Positions 1 through 9,698 of a stretch of 64,000 nt of DNA are shown piece after piece (position 1 is the first letter of the stretch; the number at the start of each line of letters is the position of its first letter). The DNA is taken from contig CALUYY010000001.1 in NCBI GenBank assembly GCA_944325155.1, positions 186,001 to 250,000 on the forward strand, written 5' to 3'. The position numbers were made by a program, and so were the translations under genes. The notes below the pieces were generated by a model. It was not told where the DNA came from, did not search any database, and was given only the letters and a program-made list of their open reading frames with translations. Origin of the DNA: Candidatus Gastranaerophilales bacterium. Its GTDB lineage: Bacteria; Cyanobacteriota; Vampirovibrionia; Gastranaerophilales; Gastranaerophilaceae.

Positions 1-123
1 TTCAATAAGCATTTTTGCACTGTGCAAATTTCCGAGTCTTTTGTTTACTTCACCGTTAATTATTTTATAATATTCAACGGTTGACTCAAAGCTCATTCCG
101 CCGATTAATCCGATAGTTTTCAT
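1..123 (-). CDS. Aspartate/glutamate racemase family protein, N-terminal part (cut by window edge)
   Basis: Only the first 41 codons are inside the window; the rest lies left of base 1. The N-terminus reads MKTIGLIGGMSFESTVEYY and then NGEVNKRLGNLHSAKML, the typical start of the Asp/Glu racemase family (YgeA/aspartate racemase type), cofactor-independent enzymes with two catalytic cysteines that interconvert L- and D-amino acids. The catalytic cysteines are outside the visible part. The ATG at 123 is preceded by AAGGGGGTG, a good ribosome site. Family assignment is by N-terminal similarity only; the substrate (Asp, Glu or other) cannot be decided. Confidence 0.8.
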   Translation of the reverse strand, partial: MKTIGLIGGMSFESTVEYYKIINGEVNKRLGNLHSAKMLIE

Positions 124-239
124 AAACACCCCCTTATAAAGGCGAGTATAGCATAAAAACTCTGAAATTATCCTAAAACGACACCGAAAACAATTGTAAT
201 AATATAGAACAAAAGCCCGGTTAAACATACATAAAAAAT

Positions 240-266
240 AAGCGCCTCTTTAAAAAAGAAGCGCTT
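240..266 (-). terminator. Intrinsic terminator after pckA
   Basis: AAGCGCCTCTTT and AAAGAAGCGCTT form a 12-base stem with one mismatch and a three-base loop, followed on the minus strand by a T-rich run. It lies 24 bases beyond the pckA stop codon. Confidence 0.75.
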
Positions 267-290
267 AAATTTATACGTCCCTTATTTGTT

Positions 291-1889
291 TTATACAACG
301 GCAACCGGTTTAGGTCCCGCATTAACAATGTCGGAAGGCATATTGGGATATTTTGAAGCAAAGTTATCGGCAAACATTTGAGCAAGTTTATTTGCCTGTT
401 CATCGTATGCTTTCTTATCTGCCCATAATCCTCTTGCGTCCAATTGTTCATCCGGAACATTGGGGCATGATGTCGGATAATCAACATTGAATATATCGTG
501 GTGTTTAAATTCAACATTATCAAATGCACCCGTAAGAGCAGCGGTTACCATTGCTCTTGTATATGCAAGCTTCATACGTTTAGCGCCCGAAGCTGCGGAG
601 CCGCCCGCCCAGCCGGTGTTAACGAGATAAACTTTTGTGCCGTATTTTTCAAGTTTATCACCGAGCATTTTAGCATAAACGGAAGCATCCATCGGCATGA
701 AAGGTTCGCCGAATAATGTCGAGAATGTGGGCTGCGGTTCGGTTACGCCTCTTTCTGTGCCTGCGAGTTTAGATGTAAAGCCGGTTACAAAGTGGTACAT
801 TGCAGCGTTTTTATCCAATCTTGAAATCGGAGGCAATACGCCGAAAGCGTCAGCCGTTAAGAAAATAACAACCTTGGGAATGCCGCCTTTTGAAGGAATT
901 TCGGCATTATCGATATAATCAATCGGATATCCCACACGTGTGTTTTCGGTTAATGAACCGTCGTTAAAATCAAATTCTCTTGTGTTTTCATCCATAATAA
1001 CATTTTCAACGAGAGAACCGAATTTAATTGCGTTATAAATTTCAGGTTCATGTTCTTTTGATAAGTTAATACATTTTGCATAGCATCCGCCTTCAAAGTT
1101 GAAAATGCCGTCAGGCGACCAGCCGTGTTCATCATCGCCGATTAATTTTCTGTTAGGATCGGCAGACAACGTTGTTTTACCCGTTCCCGAAAGACCGAAG
1201 AATACGGCCGTTTCATGTGTAACGGGGTCCATATTTGCACTGCAGTGCATGGGAAGTACGTTTTTCTTTGTCATAACGTAGTTCATTGTCGAGAATACGG
1301 ATTTTTTGATTTCGCCCGCATATTGTGAACCGCAAATAATAATTTCATGCGCTTCATAGTCAATTGCAATGCATGCTTCCGAATTTACGCCGTCAACTTC
1401 GGGGTCGCATTTGAAGCCCGGAACGCAAAGAATTGTATAATCGGGTTCGCCGTATGAAGCAAGTTCTTGTTCATCGGGTCTGATTAATAATTGGTGGATA
1501 AATAAGTTTTGGCTTGCAAGTTCGTTAATTATACGGAATTTTTGCGTATAAGTTTTGTCTGCGCCTGCAAATCCGTCAAAAATGAAAACTTCTCTGTTTT
1601 GAAGGTAAGCAGCCATTTTGCCTTTGATTGCGTTAAATCTTTCACGGCTGATAGGGCGGTTAACTTTGCCCCATGCAATTTCGTTGTGGATAGTATCCGT
1701 ATCAACGATAAATTTGTCTTTAGGTGAACGTCCGGTATATTTTCCGGTAGTTACAACCAAAGCTCCGGTTGAGCTTAATTTGCCTTCTTCTCTTCTGAGT
1801 GCGGCTTCCGTTAATTGAGCAACGCTCAAATTACGATATACCGCTTTGGGTCCTATAATACCCAATTTTTCAATACCGTATGTTTGCAT
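291..1889 (-). CDS. pckA: Phosphoenolpyruvate carboxykinase (ATP)
   Basis: Converts oxaloacetate and ATP to phosphoenolpyruvate, CO2 and ADP, the gluconeogenic entry step; in anaerobic gut bacteria it often runs in the carboxylating direction. The 532-residue length is normal for the ATP-dependent family. TGRSPKDKF (residues 52-60) holds the substrate-binding Arg, GLSGTGKTTLSADPNR (232-247) is the kinase-1a P-loop, and LIGDDEHGW (249-257) is the kinase-2 metal-binding motif. The start is fixed by an AAGGAGGA ribosome site just upstream. It is a single-gene unit with its own promoter (1917-1945) and terminator (240-266). Confidence 0.97.
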   Translation of the reverse strand: MQTYGIEKLGIIGPKAVYRNLSVAQLTEAALRREEGKLSSTGALVVTTGKYTGRSPKDKFIVDTDTIHNEIAWGKVNRPISRERFNAIKGKMAAYLQNREVFIFDGFAGADKTYTQKFRIINELASQNLFIHQLLIRPDEQELASYGEPDYTILCVPGFKCDPEVDGVNSEACIAIDYEAHEIIICGSQYAGEIKKSVFSTMNYVMTKKNVLPMHCSANMDPVTHETAVFFGLSGTGKTTLSADPNRKLIGDDEHGWSPDGIFNFEGGCYAKCINLSKEHEPEIYNAIKFGSLVENVIMDENTREFDFNDGSLTENTRVGYPIDYIDNAEIPSKGGIPKVVIFLTADAFGVLPPISRLDKNAAMYHFVTGFTSKLAGTERGVTEPQPTFSTLFGEPFMPMDASVYAKMLGDKLEKYGTKVYLVNTGWAGGSAASGAKRMKLAYTRAMVTAALTGAFDNVEFKHHDIFNVDYPTSCPNVPDEQLDARGLWADKKAYDEQANKLAQMFADNFASKYPNMPSDIVNAGPKPVAVV

Positions 1890-1916
1890 AGATATTTCCT
1901 CCTTATTGCTTAAAGT

Positions 1917-1945
1917 ATTTTAATACAGACAAATTAAATTGTAAA
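1917..1945 (-). promoter_or_regulatory. Sigma70-type promoter of pckA
   Basis: On the minus strand TTTACA (1940-1945) and TAAAAT (1917-1922) are separated by exactly 17 bases. Transcription would start near 1909, giving a short leader that contains the AAGGAGGA ribosome site of pckA. Confidence 0.6.
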
Positions 1946-2020
1946 ACCCCTCATATAGTCGAAAAATCAAAAATGTACAAATGGCAAAATTTATGCAATT
2001 ATAAATATGAGGTATAAAAA

Positions 2021-2722
2021 ATGATTAAAAAGTTCTTATTTATTTGTCTGGTACTGTTTATAAGCCAATTAAGCATTCTTGCCGAAGAAAATAAACCCTA
2101 CTGGGATTTTCAAAAAACCGCAAATCTTCAGCAAACAATTGATGAAACCGGTTTTAAGATTTTAAATGCAAATAAACTCAATAAATTAATAGTGTTTTCA
2201 TTAAACAAAAAAAGAAGCTTTGTAAGAGAAAAGTTAACCTGGGTTAAAAGAGAAGTTATAATTTATGACAAAGATTTAATCCATGCCCAAAATGATGATG
2301 AACTTGCAGCGGTTCTTGCAAGAGAAGTTTCATATTCAATGAAAACTTATGACGGCTCAATCGGGGGCATTATAAGCGCACTTCAGGTTAAAATGTCTCC
2401 GAAAAAATATGAACTCGTTGCAGACAGACGTGCGGTAGATTATATGGTAAAAGCCGGTTATAACCCCTTAGGGCTTATTACATACATAACTAAATCTTCC
2501 CCGCAAAAGAAACAGGATAAAATTTCATCTCATAATTTAACATCAAAAAGACTTGCTTTTATTTATGAATATATATTTACAAAATATCCTTATTTTCTTG
2601 TAAATAACGCCTATATCGACAATTATTACTATCAAAATTTTCTTTTAAATTCAATTGAAAACAGAAGAAAACTTGAAATAAAAATAAAAACAAAAGATAA
2701 AGGCAAAACGGATTATGAATAA
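2021..2722 (+). CDS. Exported M48-peptidase-like protein lacking the zinc histidines
   Basis: A 233-residue protein with an N-terminal signal peptide (about 1-21). Residues 92-105 read DDELAAVLAREVSY where M48 metalloproteases have DELAAVLAHExxH, and residues 130-148 (YELVADRRAVDYMVKAGYN) match the ExxxD-containing second motif of that family. Both zinc-binding His are replaced (Arg101, Tyr105), while the catalytic-position Glu102 and the ExxAD Glu131/Asp135 remain. It is therefore probably a non-catalytic family member acting in the envelope. The downstream exported protein gene overlaps it by 8 bases (ATGAATAA), implying co-translation. GAGG before the ATG serves as ribosome site. Confidence 0.75.
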   Translation: MIKKFLFICLVLFISQLSILAEENKPYWDFQKTANLQQTIDETGFKILNANKLNKLIVFSLNKKRSFVREKLTWVKREVIIYDKDLIHAQNDDELAAVLAREVSYSMKTYDGSIGGIISALQVKMSPKKYELVADRRAVDYMVKAGYNPLGLITYITKSSPQKKQDKISSHNLTSKRLAFIYEYIFTKYPYFLVNNAYIDNYYYQNFLLNSIENRRKLEIKIKTKDKGKTDYE

Positions 2723-3281
2723 ATTGTTCATTATTTTTTCAATCGCATTATTTTCAATAACGCCCGCTTTTGCAAAAATTGACGATTTTATGATTGATTT
2801 GATAGATAAAGAAAATGCAAAAAAACCATACACCCATACCGTTTATGATTATACGGGGATAAAAAAAATCCCGATTGAATTAGAAATAGAAAAAGAAATT
2901 TCAACCAAAAACAAAGACTTATACGAAGGCGAAAAAATTACGTTTTTGGTTAAATATGACGTAGTATCGGGCGGGAAAATTTTATTAAAAAGAAATGATA
3001 AAATTAATGCCGAAATTGAAAACATAATTACAAGCGGAATAAACGGAACGCCCTATACAATCGTTATAGACGACTTTAAAAACCCCAATCTTGAAGAAAA
3101 CAAAATGCTTGCAAGATACTTAAAAAACGGCCATAACAGAGCATGGCTCGTATATCCGCTGAAATGGGCGTTTACATTGTTACCGCCGACAGGAAGCCTG
3201 ACCAATTTTATTAAAGGCGGACATGCAAAAATAACCAAAAAAGATAAAATAACAATTTATTATTTTCCCGAATGGAAATAA
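2715..3281 (+). CDS. Exported protein of unknown function
   Basis: I do not recognise a family. The 188-residue protein has a clear signal peptide (MNKLFIIFSIALFSITPAFA) with AFA-K as likely cleavage site. The mature part is lysine-rich with predicted beta strands; YDYTG (about 44-48) and GGKILLKRND (about 86-95) are visible, the latter like a small SH3/beta-sandwich segment. It overlaps the M48-like gene upstream, so the two products probably work together in the envelope. The unit ends at the terminator at 3286-3310. Confidence 0.7.
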   Translation: MNKLFIIFSIALFSITPAFAKIDDFMIDLIDKENAKKPYTHTVYDYTGIKKIPIELEIEKEISTKNKDLYEGEKITFLVKYDVVSGGKILLKRNDKINAEIENIITSGINGTPYTIVIDDFKNPNLEENKMLARYLKNGHNRAWLVYPLKWAFTLLPPTGSLTNFIKGGHAKITKKDKITIYYFPEWK

Positions 3282-3285
3282 AAAA

Positions 3286-3310
3286 TTTGCCCTTAAATTA
3301 TAAGGGCAAA
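3286..3310. terminator. Bidirectional terminator between convergent genes
   Basis: A perfect 10-base inverted repeat (TTTGCCCTTA / TAAGGGCAAA) with a 5-base loop lies between the exported-protein gene on the plus strand and the small membrane protein on the minus strand. A/T-rich flanks on both sides suit termination in both directions. Confidence 0.8.
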
Positions 3311-3315
3311 TAAAA

Positions 3316-3684
3316 TCAATTTTCTCTTTTTTTGGGAGGATAGGGACCCCTAAAGGGTTCAATATTGTTATTTTTATTTGAAAGATTATCAATAACCTGT
3401 CTCGGGATTATTATATAGTCTTCTTCAATATAATCGCTCTCAATTTCGGGGTGTTTTATCTTTTTTAAAAGTTTCTTTGTGAATTTATCAAAATCTTCAT
3501 TCATTTTAATAAAATCATTTTCCGTTCTTTGAATTATTCTTTTAGGCGGATAAAAATGGATATGTTTTTGAACCTTAAAAGAATGATGGCTCATAATAAC
3601 AAGCGCTGAAATTATACCGCCCGCAAATGCGGAAATTAATGCAACGGCAAGATACTTTAAAAATTCTTTTTCGTTTTCGTTCAT
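3316..3684 (-). CDS. Small single-span membrane protein, unknown
   Basis: A 122-residue protein with one membrane segment near the N-terminus (about 10-32, LAVALISAFAGGIISALVIM) and a charged tail of about 90 residues with basic and Pro/Lys-rich parts. No family recognised. The start is supported by AAGGAGA upstream of the ATG. It is transcribed alone, convergent to the exported-protein pair and divergent from the RND genes. The topology suggests a membrane-tethered domain; which side the tail faces is not decided. Confidence 0.65.
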   Translation of the reverse strand: MNENEKEFLKYLAVALISAFAGGIISALVIMSHHSFKVQKHIHFYPPKRIIQRTENDFIKMNEDFDKFTKKLLKKIKHPEIESDYIEEDYIIIPRQVIDNLSNKNNNIEPFRGPYPPKKREN

Positions 3685-3835
3685 AAAAATTTTCTCCTTA
3701 AATTATGTTCAAAAAAATCTTAAATAAGATTTTTATTTATCGTTATTGCCAAAAAGGGTAAATAAAAAAAATTTAAAATCTGCCCGTTTGACGAATATAA
3801 AATTTTGAAGCGGTTAAATAAAATTGTTTTTTCTT

Positions 3836-4897
3836 ATGAAAAAAATTTTAATTATATTTGTGATTTTTGTTTTTATAACCGCCTGCACAAAAGAAGCGGC
3901 GGAAGAAAAATTTTATGTTGAATACATAAAAGTAAAACCCGAAACAAAAATTATAAATTCAATATATAAAGGCTATGTTTCAAAAGGCGGAGATATTTAT
4001 CTTTCTTTTAATTTAAGCGGAATTATAAACGGCTTTTACGTATCCGAAGGAAAAAAAGTAAAAAAGGGGGATATAATTGCAAAATTGGACACAAAAGAAT
4101 ATGAGTATAGTTTATCAAAAGCGGAATTTGAACTTGAAGATACAAAAAATAAATATAAAAGAATAAAAAGCTATTATGAAAGAATTTCAAAACTGCACGA
4201 TGCGGGAGGAATTTCATATAACGACTGGGAAGAGGCGGGAACAAATTTAAAAAGCGCAATTAACAAAATAAAAATTGCAAAAGATGCGTATAATATAGCA
4301 AAAGAAAAAGAAGCCTACACAAAAATAATTTCCCCTGATGACGGGGAAATAATAAAAACTTTTAAAGATAATCTTGAATATGTAAATGCGGGCGAAAAAG
4401 TTGTTTTATTTCAAAAAAACGGTTTATCCGAAGCAAAAATTTTTATCCCGCAAAATAAAATTAATTTAATTAAAAAAAATCAAATTATTACACTGCAAAC
4501 GGATGCAATTAAAAACAAAACTTATTCGGGAAAAGTTAAAAGCAAAGTTAACTCAAGCGAAAATCAGGGTTCTTATGTCGTAACGATTTCAATTGATAAT
4601 AACCCCCTTGAGCTTCTGGACGGAATGAGCGTCAATGTTAAATTAAAAGAAAAAGAAATAAAAGGAATTTTTATTCCCGTTAACTCAATTTTTGTTGAAG
4701 AAGATAAAAAATACGTTTTTTTGCTTAACCCCGAAAATATGACATCAATTAAAAAAGAAATAATGACGGGAGAAATTTATGGCGATGAAACGGAAGTTTT
4801 AAAAGGGTTAGATGAAAATGTTTTATTGATAACAAAAGGAATAAACAAATTATCCGATAATTCAAAGGTTTATCTTAAAAATGAACGGTCCCGCTAA
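3836..4897 (+). CDS. RND efflux periplasmic adaptor, lipoprotein (HlyD/AcrA family)
   Basis: Membrane-fusion protein that links an inner-membrane RND pump to an outer-membrane channel. MKKILIIFVIFVFITACTKEA is a lipoprotein signal with lipobox ITAC, so the mature protein should be lipid-anchored. A split lipoyl-like domain (GFYVSEGKKVKKGDIIAKLD, later TKIISPDDGEI) flanks a coiled-coil hairpin of about 100 residues, followed by beta-barrel parts. I use the ATG at 3836, which gives a normal lipoprotein leader, rather than a TTG 12 bases upstream. The gene overlaps the pump gene by 17 bases, so the two are co-translated. No outer-membrane channel gene is in the window. Confidence 0.9.
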   Translation: MKKILIIFVIFVFITACTKEAAEEKFYVEYIKVKPETKIINSIYKGYVSKGGDIYLSFNLSGIINGFYVSEGKKVKKGDIIAKLDTKEYEYSLSKAEFELEDTKNKYKRIKSYYERISKLHDAGGISYNDWEEAGTNLKSAINKIKIAKDAYNIAKEKEAYTKIISPDDGEIIKTFKDNLEYVNAGEKVVLFQKNGLSEAKIFIPQNKINLIKKNQIITLQTDAIKNKTYSGKVKSKVNSSENQGSYVVTISIDNNPLELLDGMSVNVKLKEKEIKGIFIPVNSIFVEEDKKYVFLLNPENMTSIKKEIMTGEIYGDETEVLKGLDENVLLITKGINKLSDNSKVYLKNERSR

Positions 4898-7859
4898 TTT
4901 CTTTTTAAAAAACAATATTTTTCTTATTGTGCTTGTATTTATTTTTATAATAAACGGAATAACAAGTTATATTAATTTAAAAAGAAATGAAGACCCCGGT
5001 TTTAAAATAAGAACGGCAAGCATAATAACGGATACAAAAAGGCTGAATGCAAACCAGACAGATAAATATGTTACAAGGCAGATTGAAAACCGTCTTTTAA
5101 ATATGGAAGAAATTGAAGATTTAAGAATGGAATCTACAAATTCAAAAAGTATCATCTATGCCGACTTATTTGAATATTATAAAGAAATACAGCCCATATG
5201 GGACAAATTAAGAAGAAAGGTTAAACTATCCGAAAATGACATAATACAAGGCTTAAGTCCCATCGTTAACGATGAATACGGCGATGTATTCGGAGCATTA
5301 ATTGCAATTGAAAATAAAAACCTTGATTATGAAAAACTCTATGATATGGCAAAAAACATAAAAGACGAATACCGGAAGCTGAATCAAACGGGAAAAGTTG
5401 AAATTTTCGGTGCACAAGAAGAGGTTTTATACGTTGAATTTGATGAATCGTATATAAACAATCTAAAATTAACGCCCGATGAAATAATGAATAAATTTGA
5501 AAATTTTAATACATTCTTTGGCGGCGGCGAAATTTCGGGAGAAAAAAACAATATAAAAATTTCTCCTGAATTTCAAATAAAAAACGAAAATGAAATTAAA
5601 AATTATTTTATAAAAACTTTTAATTCAACTCTTCAAATTAAAAATATTTTTAACATAAAAAAGACAATAAAAACCCCTCAGACAAAACTTATAAAATCAA
5701 ACGGAAAAGAAGCTCTTTTAATCGGCATAAGTTTAAAAAAAGACGGAAATATTTTAGTTTGGGGAGATGAAATAAAAGAAAAAACAAAAGAATTAAAAGA
5801 AAAATATGACGGTATAAATATTGAAATCATCCTTCTTCAAAGTGATTACGTTAAAAAATTAACCGCTAAATTTTCATCTTCTTTATTTGAGAGCATAATA
5901 AGTGTTATTTTAATTGTTTATTTGATTTTAGGGATAAAATCGGGCATAATTGTCGGATTTATAATTTTTATAACCGTTTTATCAACATTTTTTATAATGG
6001 ATGTTTTTAATATAGGTTTAGATAAAATTTCATTGTCCGCTTTAATAATTTCACTCGGCATTCTTGTCGACAATTCGATTGTCATAATTGAAGGATGTTT
6101 GAATGATAAAGAAAGTAATATTGAAAATTTTAAAAATCATATTATAAATACGGTAAATAAGTTTCAAATTCCGCTTTTAATTACAAGCATTATAACAACA
6201 ATGGCTTTTTTGCCGGTATTTTTGGCAAAAAGTGCAATAGGGGAATATGCTTCCAATTTATTTAAAGTAATTTTTATAGTACTTATGTTTTCTTATTTTT
6301 ATTCAACGGCGCTGCTTCCTTATCTGATAAATGTTTTTTTAAAAGATGAAAAATTAAAAAATCAAACGGGTTTTATTGATTTTTTTAAAAACAAAATAAT
6401 ATTCTCGGCAAAAAAACCCGAAATAATTTTATCTGCAGGAATAATAACTTTTCTTATTTCAATTTTTGTTTTTAATTTTGTGCCAAAAATCTTTTTCCCC
6501 GATTCAGACAGATTAAGTTATGAGATAAGGCTTAATTTAAATAACAATGCAAGTTTTAATCAAACAAAAGAATATGTTGAAAAAATAGAAAAATATCTTT
6601 TAGAAAATAAAGATATCCTTAATTTTTTATCATTTACGGGGCTGAGCGCCCCGAGATATGTTCTTTCGGCATCGCCCGAAGCGGAAAGAACAAATTTTGC
6701 AATGTTTCTTGTAAATATAAAAAATTTTAAAACGCTTGATAAAAATATGGAAGATATAAAAAATTTTATAAATGAAACTCTGCCCGATATAAAAACCGTT
6801 GTAAGAAAAATCCCCCAAGGTCCGCCGATAGATGCGCCGGTTGAAATAAGAGTAATTAATAAAGATAAAAAAGAATTATCAAATCTGGCAAACAGGGTAT
6901 CTGAAATTTTAAAACAAATTAAAGGAGTTTATCTTGTACAAAACGACTGGGGCAATATGGTACCTGAAATTGAAGTTAAAATTAATGAAGGGCTGATTGA
7001 ATATTTAGGTCTAAATTCAAAATATCTGCTTGATTATATTTATACAAATACCGAAGGGAAAATCATAAGCAAATATTATAGGGATGATATTAAAATTCCC
7101 GTTATTTTAAAACCGAAAAATTTCCTTACAAAAAAAGAAGATTTGGATAATTTAACAATTTATTCAAAAACAATTGATAAAATAATACCCGTTAATCAAA
7201 TTGCAAATTTTAAAACGGACTATGAATATGCAAAAATTTTAAGAAGAAACAATAACTATGTAATGACGCTTCAAGCGTGGATAAATAATTCAACAACGGC
7301 AAATAAAGTAATAAAAGAGATAATTCCAGAATTAAACAAAATTAAAAATCTGAATTATGAAATCGGGGGTGAAATTGAAAAATCAAAAAAAGGAAATAAA
7401 TCCGTTTTTGAAAATATACCTTTGACTTTAGGAATTATACTACTGATTTTGACATTTTATTTTAATTCGATAAAAAAACCTTTAATAATTCTTATATGTG
7501 CAATGCTTTCAATTACGGGGGGCATAACGGGGCTTTTTATAACAAAAAGTTATTTCGGTTTTATGACTTTATTGGGGTTCATTTGTCTGGTTGGAATATG
7601 CATAAATAACGGCGTAATTTTAATGTCGGAGATAAAAGACTATACAAAAAATGAAATTTTAAATTCCGCAATTTCAAGAATAAAACCCGTTTTATTAACC
7701 TGTCTCACCACAATAGCGGGAATGTTTCCTTTATGGATTAAAAACGATCCCATGTTTTCAAGCCTTGCGGTTTCGATTATCTTCGGTCTTTTTAGCTCGG
7801 TTTTAATTACGCTTTTATTTTTGCCCGCATTAATTACAATAATTTATGCCAAAAAATAA
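4881..7859 (+). CDS. RND-family efflux pump permease (AcrB-like)
   Basis: Proton-driven inner-membrane exporter of the HAE/AcrB superfamily, 992 residues, slightly shorter than AcrB. It has the duplicated layout of one N-terminal helix, a large periplasmic loop and a membrane bundle, repeated. The TM4 motif SLGILVDNSIVIIEG carries the conserved proton-relay Asp. The second bundle contains LLGFICLVGICINNGVILMSEI, the TM10 equivalent, and LTCLTTIAGMFPL, the TM11 signature. The start lies inside the adaptor gene, typical of obligate pump partners. The substrate cannot be told from sequence. RND pumps imply an outer membrane. Confidence 0.92.
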   Translation: MNGPANFFLKNNIFLIVLVFIFIINGITSYINLKRNEDPGFKIRTASIITDTKRLNANQTDKYVTRQIENRLLNMEEIEDLRMESTNSKSIIYADLFEYYKEIQPIWDKLRRKVKLSENDIIQGLSPIVNDEYGDVFGALIAIENKNLDYEKLYDMAKNIKDEYRKLNQTGKVEIFGAQEEVLYVEFDESYINNLKLTPDEIMNKFENFNTFFGGGEISGEKNNIKISPEFQIKNENEIKNYFIKTFNSTLQIKNIFNIKKTIKTPQTKLIKSNGKEALLIGISLKKDGNILVWGDEIKEKTKELKEKYDGINIEIILLQSDYVKKLTAKFSSSLFESIISVILIVYLILGIKSGIIVGFIIFITVLSTFFIMDVFNIGLDKISLSALIISLGILVDNSIVIIEGCLNDKESNIENFKNHIINTVNKFQIPLLITSIITTMAFLPVFLAKSAIGEYASNLFKVIFIVLMFSYFYSTALLPYLINVFLKDEKLKNQTGFIDFFKNKIIFSAKKPEIILSAGIITFLISIFVFNFVPKIFFPDSDRLSYEIRLNLNNNASFNQTKEYVEKIEKYLLENKDILNFLSFTGLSAPRYVLSASPEAERTNFAMFLVNIKNFKTLDKNMEDIKNFINETLPDIKTVVRKIPQGPPIDAPVEIRVINKDKKELSNLANRVSEILKQIKGVYLVQNDWGNMVPEIEVKINEGLIEYLGLNSKYLLDYIYTNTEGKIISKYYRDDIKIPVILKPKNFLTKKEDLDNLTIYSKTIDKIIPVNQIANFKTDYEYAKILRRNNNYVMTLQAWINNSTTANKVIKEIIPELNKIKNLNYEIGGEIEKSKKGNKSVFENIPLTLGIILLILTFYFNSIKKPLIILICAMLSITGGITGLFITKSYFGFMTLLGFICLVGICINNGVILMSEIKDYTKNEILNSAISRIKPVLLTCLTTIAGMFPLWIKNDPMFSSLAVSIIFGLFSSVLITLLFLPALITIIYAKK

Positions 7860-7887
7860 GGTAACATTTTTATGGTAAGATTTTTCT

Positions 7888-9519
7888 ATGGATTTTAAAA
7901 AAAAGTTTACCGGCTGCCTTACGACAATTAAAGGCGATATTTTAGGGGGAATTGTTTCTGCAATCGTTGCGCTTCCGCAGGCGCTTGCATTCGGCGTTGC
8001 AACGGGGCTTGGAGCAAGCGCCGGGCTTTGGGGAGCAATTATTTTATGTTTTGTATCGGGAATTTTGGGAACGAAAGTTCCGCTGATTTCAGGTCCGACA
8101 GGTCCTGTTGCAATTGTTGCGGCATCTTGCGTCAGCAATTATACAAACGATATAAACGCAATTATGCTTATCTTTTTAACGGCGGGGATAATTCAGGTTA
8201 TAATTTCTCTAACCAATGCGCCCGACATTGTTAAATACGTTCCATATCCCGTTATATCAGGGTTTACAAACGGGGTCGGCACAATTTTAATTTTGCTTCA
8301 GCTTGCGCCGATTATCGGCATGGAAGCAAAAACATCCGTTATCGCAAGCATTAAAGACTTTATTTTAAATATAAATAACGTTGATTATAGCTGCTTAGTT
8401 TTAGGCATAATAACGATTTTAACAATATTTATAATTCCGAAAAAAATCAAAAGAATAATCCCGGCTGAAATTATAGCGCTGATATTATGCACTTATATTT
8501 CAATTAAATTTAATTTTGATGTTGCAACCATTTCAAAAATCGGCGTCAGTTTTCCCCAATTCAATGTTCCTTATATAGATTTAGAATTAATATATAAGAT
8601 TATTCCGTTTGCGCTTACGATTGCAATTGTTTGTTCATCGGAAAGCATGCTGACATCTCTGGTTGCGGATTCACTAACAAATGAAAGAACAAACCCTAAA
8701 AAACTTTTATTATCGCAAGGGATGGGAAATATAGCCTGTTCTTTGTTTTCTTCAATGCCTGGATCCGCCGCAACAATGAGAACGGTTGCCGCAATTAAAA
8801 CGGGGGCAAAAACAAAGCTTGGCACAATTATAAGTCCTTTATTTCTTATCGTTCTTTTATTAAATTTTTCAAATTTTGTGGAAAAGATACCGATTTGCGT
8901 ACTATCCGGCATATTAATCAAAATAGGAATTGATATAATTGACCTTAAGCTTGTCAAAGTTATGAAATATGCGCCCAAAGACGATATTTACATTTTATTT
9001 GCCGTATATCTTTTAACGGTATTTTATAATTTAATTTTTGCAATCGGAGCGGGAATAGTCTTGGCTTCGCTTTTATATGCAAAAAGAGTTGCGGACAAAA
9101 CAAATTTAATTAATACGACTTATAAAATTGATAATGAAACATTAAATCTCGAAAAAGAATTAACCGACAGCTACCACTATCAAATAAGAGTGGTGCACAT
9201 TATAGGACAGTTTTTCTTCGGTTCTTCAACAAGAATAGTGTCCCAGTTTGATGAAATGCTCGGCACAAAATGTCTTATCATAAATTATGAATCAAGCTCA
9301 TTATTGGATATATCGGCGGTTTTTGCGCTTGAAGACATAATAGAAAGATTAAAAAGCCAGCATATTAAAATTATGATGATAATTAAAAATGAAGCGGTAT
9401 TAAACCAGCTGAAAAGCCTTAATATAATTTCTCAAATCGGCGAAGAAAACATTTTCCATGACGAAAAAACGGCAATCAAAGAAGCAAAATTAAGGTTGAA
9501 AGATAAAATCAGGGCATAA
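7888..9519 (+). CDS. SulP-family anion transporter with STAS domain
   Basis: A 543-residue SulP/SLC26 transporter. Residues about 15-400 form the multi-helix transport domain, with the signature IVALPQALAFGVATG near the N-terminus and ISGPTGPVAIVAAS (about 67-80). The C-terminal 110 residues are a STAS domain (IINYESSSLLDISAVFALEDI). Family members carry sulfate, bicarbonate (BicA in cyanobacteria) or other anions; the substrate is not decidable here. It follows the RND pump by 28 bases, but TGGTAAGAT six bases before the ATG, with no ribosome site, suggests its own leaderless promoter. Confidence 0.9.
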   Translation: MDFKKKFTGCLTTIKGDILGGIVSAIVALPQALAFGVATGLGASAGLWGAIILCFVSGILGTKVPLISGPTGPVAIVAASCVSNYTNDINAIMLIFLTAGIIQVIISLTNAPDIVKYVPYPVISGFTNGVGTILILLQLAPIIGMEAKTSVIASIKDFILNINNVDYSCLVLGIITILTIFIIPKKIKRIIPAEIIALILCTYISIKFNFDVATISKIGVSFPQFNVPYIDLELIYKIIPFALTIAIVCSSESMLTSLVADSLTNERTNPKKLLLSQGMGNIACSLFSSMPGSAATMRTVAAIKTGAKTKLGTIISPLFLIVLLLNFSNFVEKIPICVLSGILIKIGIDIIDLKLVKVMKYAPKDDIYILFAVYLLTVFYNLIFAIGAGIVLASLLYAKRVADKTNLINTTYKIDNETLNLEKELTDSYHYQIRVVHIIGQFFFGSSTRIVSQFDEMLGTKCLIINYESSSLLDISAVFALEDIIERLKSQHIKIMMIIKNEAVLNQLKSLNIISQIGEENIFHDEKTAIKEAKLRLKDKIRA

Positions 9520-9595
9520 AAAACAATAATCAGGACATTTATAAAAACAACTGCGTGAAAAGTCGATAAACAAATAATTAAAAAATAAAACAATT

Positions 9596-9668
<73 letters not shown>

Positions 9669-9698
9669 AAATTATATTTATATTATAAAACAAAAATT

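Noticed and set aside
3713-3734. AAAAATCTT/AAGATTTTT hairpin as a terminator
   Set aside because: It lies between two divergent genes where no transcript needs ending, and such A/T repeats are expected by chance in this composition.
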